This document shows, piece after piece, positions 5,716-8,565 of a DNA stretch of 8,565 nt. The notes below the pieces were generated by a model, which saw only the letters and a program-made list of their open reading frames with translations, was not told where the DNA came from and made no database searches. The stretch is from Candidatus Omnitrophota bacterium (GTDB lineage: Bacteria; Omnitrophota; Gorgyraeia; 2-02-FULL-51-18), in NCBI GenBank assembly GCA_023247955.1, contig JAHFFL010000035.1, forward strand, positions 1 to 8,565, written 5' to 3'. Position numbers and translations under genes: made by a program. Each line of letters begins with the position of its first letter. Position 1 is the stretch's first letter.

Positions 5716-6887
5716 TCCGTTCAAAAATACCGGTATTCCGCCAACTCCTTGAAAAAGAGGAAAAGCGGTGGCTTGCGCCTTACGCGATCAAGAGCGGCTC
5801 AAGCCGCGGACGGCTCCACCCTGAGAAAGAGCATCCTTACCGCACTGCCTTCCAGCGCGACCGGGACCGCATCATCCATAGCTCCGCGTTCCGTCGGCTA
5901 GAATACAAGACACAGGTTTTTGTCAATCATGAAGGGGACTATTACCGTACGCGTTTGACCCATTCGCTTGAGGCGAGTCAAATCGCCCGGGTGATTGCGA
6001 CCGCGCTACGGATGAACGTGGATTTAGTGGAAACCATCACGTTGTCGCATGACCTGGGCCATCCGCCGTTCGGCCACGCGGGGGAGGACGAACTCAAGGC
6101 ACTCATGAAAGACCATGAGGGTTTTGACCACAACCTTCAAAGTTTGCGTATCGTCGACACTCTGGAAAAAAAATACCCGGATTTCCAGGGGCTGAACCTG
6201 ACCTATGAATCCCGCGTCGGTCTTTTTAAGCATCCCGAACTTTTGAAAATCGCCGAAGCGCGCGGAATGGGGGTCTTCGATCATTTCCAGTCGCCGTCGC
6301 TGGAATCCCAGGCGGTGGACCTTTCCGACGAGATCGCCTATGATAATCATGACATTGACGACGGGCTTACCTCGGGCCTAATCTTGGAGAAAGACCTGGA
6401 AAAAATTGCTTTATGGAGGCTCGTGAAAAAAAGGACGGGTTTGTCCGTGGGTTGCTCGCCCGAAGTCCGGAGATACCAAATCATCCGCGGGTTGATCAAC
6501 TGGGAGGCAACGGATCTCATCGAACAGTCCCGCAAGAATATTTTGAAGGCAGGCGCACGGCGGCCCGAGGATGTTACCCGTCTGGACCATTTTCTTATCG
6601 CGTTCAGTCCCGAACTTTCCCAGAGGCGGGAGGAACTCCGCATGTTTCTGAAAGAGAAGCTTTACAAGCACTACCGAGTCGTCCGGATGACGGACAAGGC
6701 CATGCGTTTTATCCGCGCCTTGTTTCAGGCCTACATGGAGAGGCCGGAACAACTACCGCCCAGCAGCCAGCGCCGCTTGAAAACGGAAGGGGCCCCCCGT
6801 GTGATTTGCGATTATATCGCGGGAATGACGGACCGCTACGCGCAAGATGAATATAAAAAGTTTTTTGAGCCCTATGCGAAAGTTTAA
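5706..6887 (+). CDS. dgt: dGTPase-family deoxynucleoside triphosphate triphosphohydrolase (HD domain)
   Basis: A 393-residue HD-domain enzyme of the dGTPase-like family, which cleaves dNTPs to deoxynucleoside plus triphosphate in the cytoplasm. The family hallmark RTAFQRDRDRIIHSSAFRR (residues 46-64) precedes the metal site: H86 in RLTHSLEAS, H115-D116 in LSHDLGHPPFGHAGE and D208 in LSDEIAYD, all intact. The start is TTG 5706, overlapping the ATPase gene by 10 nt. No in-frame ATG exists before conserved sequence, and EKRWLAPYAIKSGSSRGR (19-36) is already family-like. No ribosome binding site is seen, so translation is probably coupled to the ATPase gene. Which dNTP is preferred cannot be read from sequence. 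The family has housekeeping roles in dNTP balance and, in some bacteria, antiphage roles. Confidence 0.92.
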   Translation: MQIIRSKIPVFRQLLEKEEKRWLAPYAIKSGSSRGRLHPEKEHPYRTAFQRDRDRIIHSSAFRRLEYKTQVFVNHEGDYYRTRLTHSLEASQIARVIATALRMNVDLVETITLSHDLGHPPFGHAGEDELKALMKDHEGFDHNLQSLRIVDTLEKKYPDFQGLNLTYESRVGLFKHPELLKIAEARGMGVFDHFQSPSLESQAVDLSDEIAYDNHDIDDGLTSGLILEKDLEKIALWRLVKKRTGLSVGCSPEVRRYQIIRGLINWEATDLIEQSRKNILKAGARRPEDVTRLDHFLIAFSPELSQRREELRMFLKEKLYKHYRVVRMTDKAMRFIRALFQAYMERPEQLPPSSQRRLKTEGAPRVICDYIAGMTDRYAQDEYKKFFEPYAKV

Positions 6888-6907
6888 AAAGGAGCGGATT
6901 TAAGGTT

Positions 6908-8443
6908 GTGAGAAACGGCTCTCTTAACGATAAGGAATTATTCCAGCGCTTCTTGAGGCACGAAGGGCTAAAGAAACTCCGCGTGCTTTTTGACCCTCAT
7001 TTGGGGCGGCCGATATGGTGGGTGGTTTACCGTTTGAATCTATCCTCCGGCTCCTTTAGGATGAATCTTGAAGATTCCTATAAGGTGTGGGGCGACCCCA
7101 GGATCAAAAGCATTTCTTTCGCATTTCGCCTGCTGAAGATTTTGGCGAAAAAAACCAAGGAAACCCGTCCCTTTGCGTTTACGTTGCCCGGCGGCCTGGC
7201 CGGTTACTGCGCGCCGCTCCTGGCCGGCGACCGTTTGATCGGATTTCTCGGATTCGCAAGCGTTAAAGGCGGGGCCCGCCCGGGAGTAACATCCATTTTA
7301 TCAGACCACATTCAGCTGATTCTTGACGACTGCGCTAAATCCGAGGAGCTCATGCGTTTGTCCGCCACGATCCGCCCAAGAGCAATCGCACTCTCCACCG
7401 TGCACACGGTGCACCGCATCATCAATTCGACGCTTAATTTAGACGAATTGGTTTCACGGCTCGCGCACTTGACTGCACAAGTGCTGAGAGTCAACCGCTG
7501 CATGATTTATCTTGTGAATAAACCGGTGTCGCCGGTCCACGGCCATTTAGCCCCGCGCAACACGCGCCTTTCGCTGGTGCGAAAGGCGCTCGTGGGTTAC
7601 CCCAAGGGCAAAAGGCCTAGGACGCAGGCCGTGTGGGGCAAGGGTCTTGAAGGCCGAGTCGCCAAAACGGCGGAAATAGTCTTCCGTAAAAAATTGATCT
7701 GCATTCCGTTAATCGACGAGGACGTGATCGGCGTGCTGACGGTCTCCACCAAAAAAGATAAAAAAGGCTTCACCTACTTTGATCAGGAAATTCTAACGAC
7801 CCTTGCCGAAGAAGCGGTGATCGCAATCAAAAATGCCCAGCTTTATGAAGAGCAGCGCAAAGTGACTCTCGGGACCATCCAGTCTTTGGCAGTTATTTTG
7901 GGGACTCGCGTACCGACCACGATGTCCCCCGAAATATTTTTGAGAATGGTCCTCCGTGTCGGCCAGGAGCTGCGGCTTAATGAGGAAGAGATGCAGGCGT
8001 TGCATTATGCGACACTGTTGAAAGACACCGCAAGGATCGGGATTCCGGATGAGATCCTGAAAAAACCCACTAAGTTGACCGGAGAAGAATACCGGCTGCT
8101 CCGCGACCACCCGATCAAGGGAGCAAAGATCGTGCAGTCGTTTGAGAGTTTAAAACCCGTCGCTCCGATTATCCTATACTCGCGGGAAAAATACGACGGG
8201 ACAGGCTACCCGGAAGGGTTGAAAGGAGACCGGATCCCCGTAGGCGCGAGAATACTGGCCGTGATCAACGCGTTTGAGGCGATACTTTTCGGTCGTCCTT
8301 ACCGTGATCAGTCTTCCTTGACCGAAGCGCTCGATGAGCTGCGCAGAAACAGCGGCACCCAATTTGATCCCAAGATAGTCGACGTATTCATTCGAATCGT
8401 GGAAAAAGAGGGTTTTTACAAGTTTTTAAGAAAAAATGCCTAA
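6908..8443 (+). CDS. Sensor-GAF-HD-GYP protein with degenerate metal site
   Basis: A 511-residue cytoplasmic signalling protein without visible membrane segments. Residues about 15-140 form a small sensor-like domain (PGGLAGYCAPLLAGDRLIGFLGFA, in two parts 94-105 and 106-117) that recalls PocR or GAF folds. Residues about 172-312 are a GAF domain (RCMIYLV, GKGLEGRVAKT, IPLIDEDVIGVLTV, FDQEILTTLAEEAVIAIKNA). Residues about 318-500 follow HD-GYP, the cyclic-di-GMP phosphodiesterase domain, with YDGTGYP (429-435) and GRPYR (462-466). Catalytic residues are lost: HD reads K372-D373, the GK that follows reads A375-R376, the HHE motif reads S425-R426-E427, and the late Asp is N454. It is probably a ligand receptor or scaffold rather than an enzyme. 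The start is GTG 6908, with GGAG at 6891-6894 (spacing 13). The dgt stop lies 20 nt upstream. Confidence 0.85.
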   Translation: MRNGSLNDKELFQRFLRHEGLKKLRVLFDPHLGRPIWWVVYRLNLSSGSFRMNLEDSYKVWGDPRIKSISFAFRLLKILAKKTKETRPFAFTLPGGLAGYCAPLLAGDRLIGFLGFASVKGGARPGVTSILSDHIQLILDDCAKSEELMRLSATIRPRAIALSTVHTVHRIINSTLNLDELVSRLAHLTAQVLRVNRCMIYLVNKPVSPVHGHLAPRNTRLSLVRKALVGYPKGKRPRTQAVWGKGLEGRVAKTAEIVFRKKLICIPLIDEDVIGVLTVSTKKDKKGFTYFDQEILTTLAEEAVIAIKNAQLYEEQRKVTLGTIQSLAVILGTRVPTTMSPEIFLRMVLRVGQELRLNEEEMQALHYATLLKDTARIGIPDEILKKPTKLTGEEYRLLRDHPIKGAKIVQSFESLKPVAPIILYSREKYDGTGYPEGLKGDRIPVGARILAVINAFEAILFGRPYRDQSSLTEALDELRRNSGTQFDPKIVDVFIRIVEKEGFYKFLRKNA

Positions 8444-8565
8444 CAAAAACAAAAAGGCCTTAAAATCCGGGACGCACCTTAAAATCATGCTGTTTTTTAG
8501 AGACAACCAAGGCAGCATTGACACCGCACGCGGCATTTCGACATGGACCAACGAAAATATACACC
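8436..8565 (+). CDS. 5' end of an unrecognised gene, possibly a winged-helix protein (3' end outside window)
   Basis: An open frame begins at ATG 8436 and stays open for 43 codons to the window edge. It overlaps the stop of the HD-GYP-like gene by 8 nt, the same overlap as the lipoprotein-ATPase pair. The Lys-rich start is followed by HLKIMLFFRDNQGSIDTARG and ISTWTNENIH, a pattern like the first two helices of a winged-helix domain (a loop, then recognition of a partner gene control site). That is inference from a short fragment. The frame, the tight overlap and an ATG make a real gene likely; its function is not established. Confidence 0.6.
   Translation, partial: MPNKNKKALKSGTHLKIMLFFRDNQGSIDTARGISTWTNENIH

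Noticed and set aside
1..8565. CRISPR arrays, insertion sequences or long direct repeats
   Set aside because: No regularly spaced repeats, transposase motifs or terminal inverted repeats were seen by eye. Coding density leaves no gap above about 20 nt except the tRNA interval.

Overview
The window is a dense stretch of chromosomal genes, all on the + strand, from what looks like a Gram-negative bacterium. The evidence is an ADP-heptose (lipopolysaccharide core) pathway pair and a lipoprotein with a lipobox. The overall style (Lys-rich proteins, a ThiD2-type thiamine enzyme, an archaeal-type ATPase, overlapping genes) would suit a candidate phylum such as Omnitrophota. That placement is an impression only and was not tested. 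Nothing in the window looks like a phage, a transposon or a CRISPR array.

Left block (1-3430), basic metabolism: the 3' end of a 6-phosphofructokinase gene; gmhA and an hldC/rfaE2-type adenylyltransferase (two of the steps of nucleotide-heptose synthesis); a ThiD2-type HMP-phosphate kinase overlapping thiE in another frame (the last steps of thiamine phosphate synthesis); and a PfkB-family sugar kinase whose start overlaps the thiE stop as ATGA. Spacings run from -23 to +9 nt apart from the large thiD2/thiE overlap, so this reads as one transcription unit with translational coupling.

Middle: a tRNA-Gly(CCC) gene lies 10 nt after the kinase stop and 19 nt before the next start codon. It has no encoded CCA.

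Right block (3531-8565), less ordinary and again tightly packed: a small lipoprotein with an M23/LytM fold that has lost its zinc ligands; a 549-residue archaeal-type (STAND-like) ATPase; a dGTPase-family HD phosphohydrolase; a sensor-GAF-HD-GYP protein that has lost most metal ligands; and the 5' end of a short unrecognised gene, possibly a winged-helix regulator. Neighbours overlap by 8, 10 and 8 nt or are 20 nt apart, so they are probably made together. No joint function is known to me.

Most interesting points: the thiD2/thiE frame break at an A8 tract, two catalytically degenerate proteins in one gene string, the coupled lipoprotein-ATPase pair, and a hairpin plus T-tract inside the lipoprotein signal-peptide codons just after the tRNA. 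No base-composition, homology or structure computation was run; all family calls rest on recognising motifs by eye.
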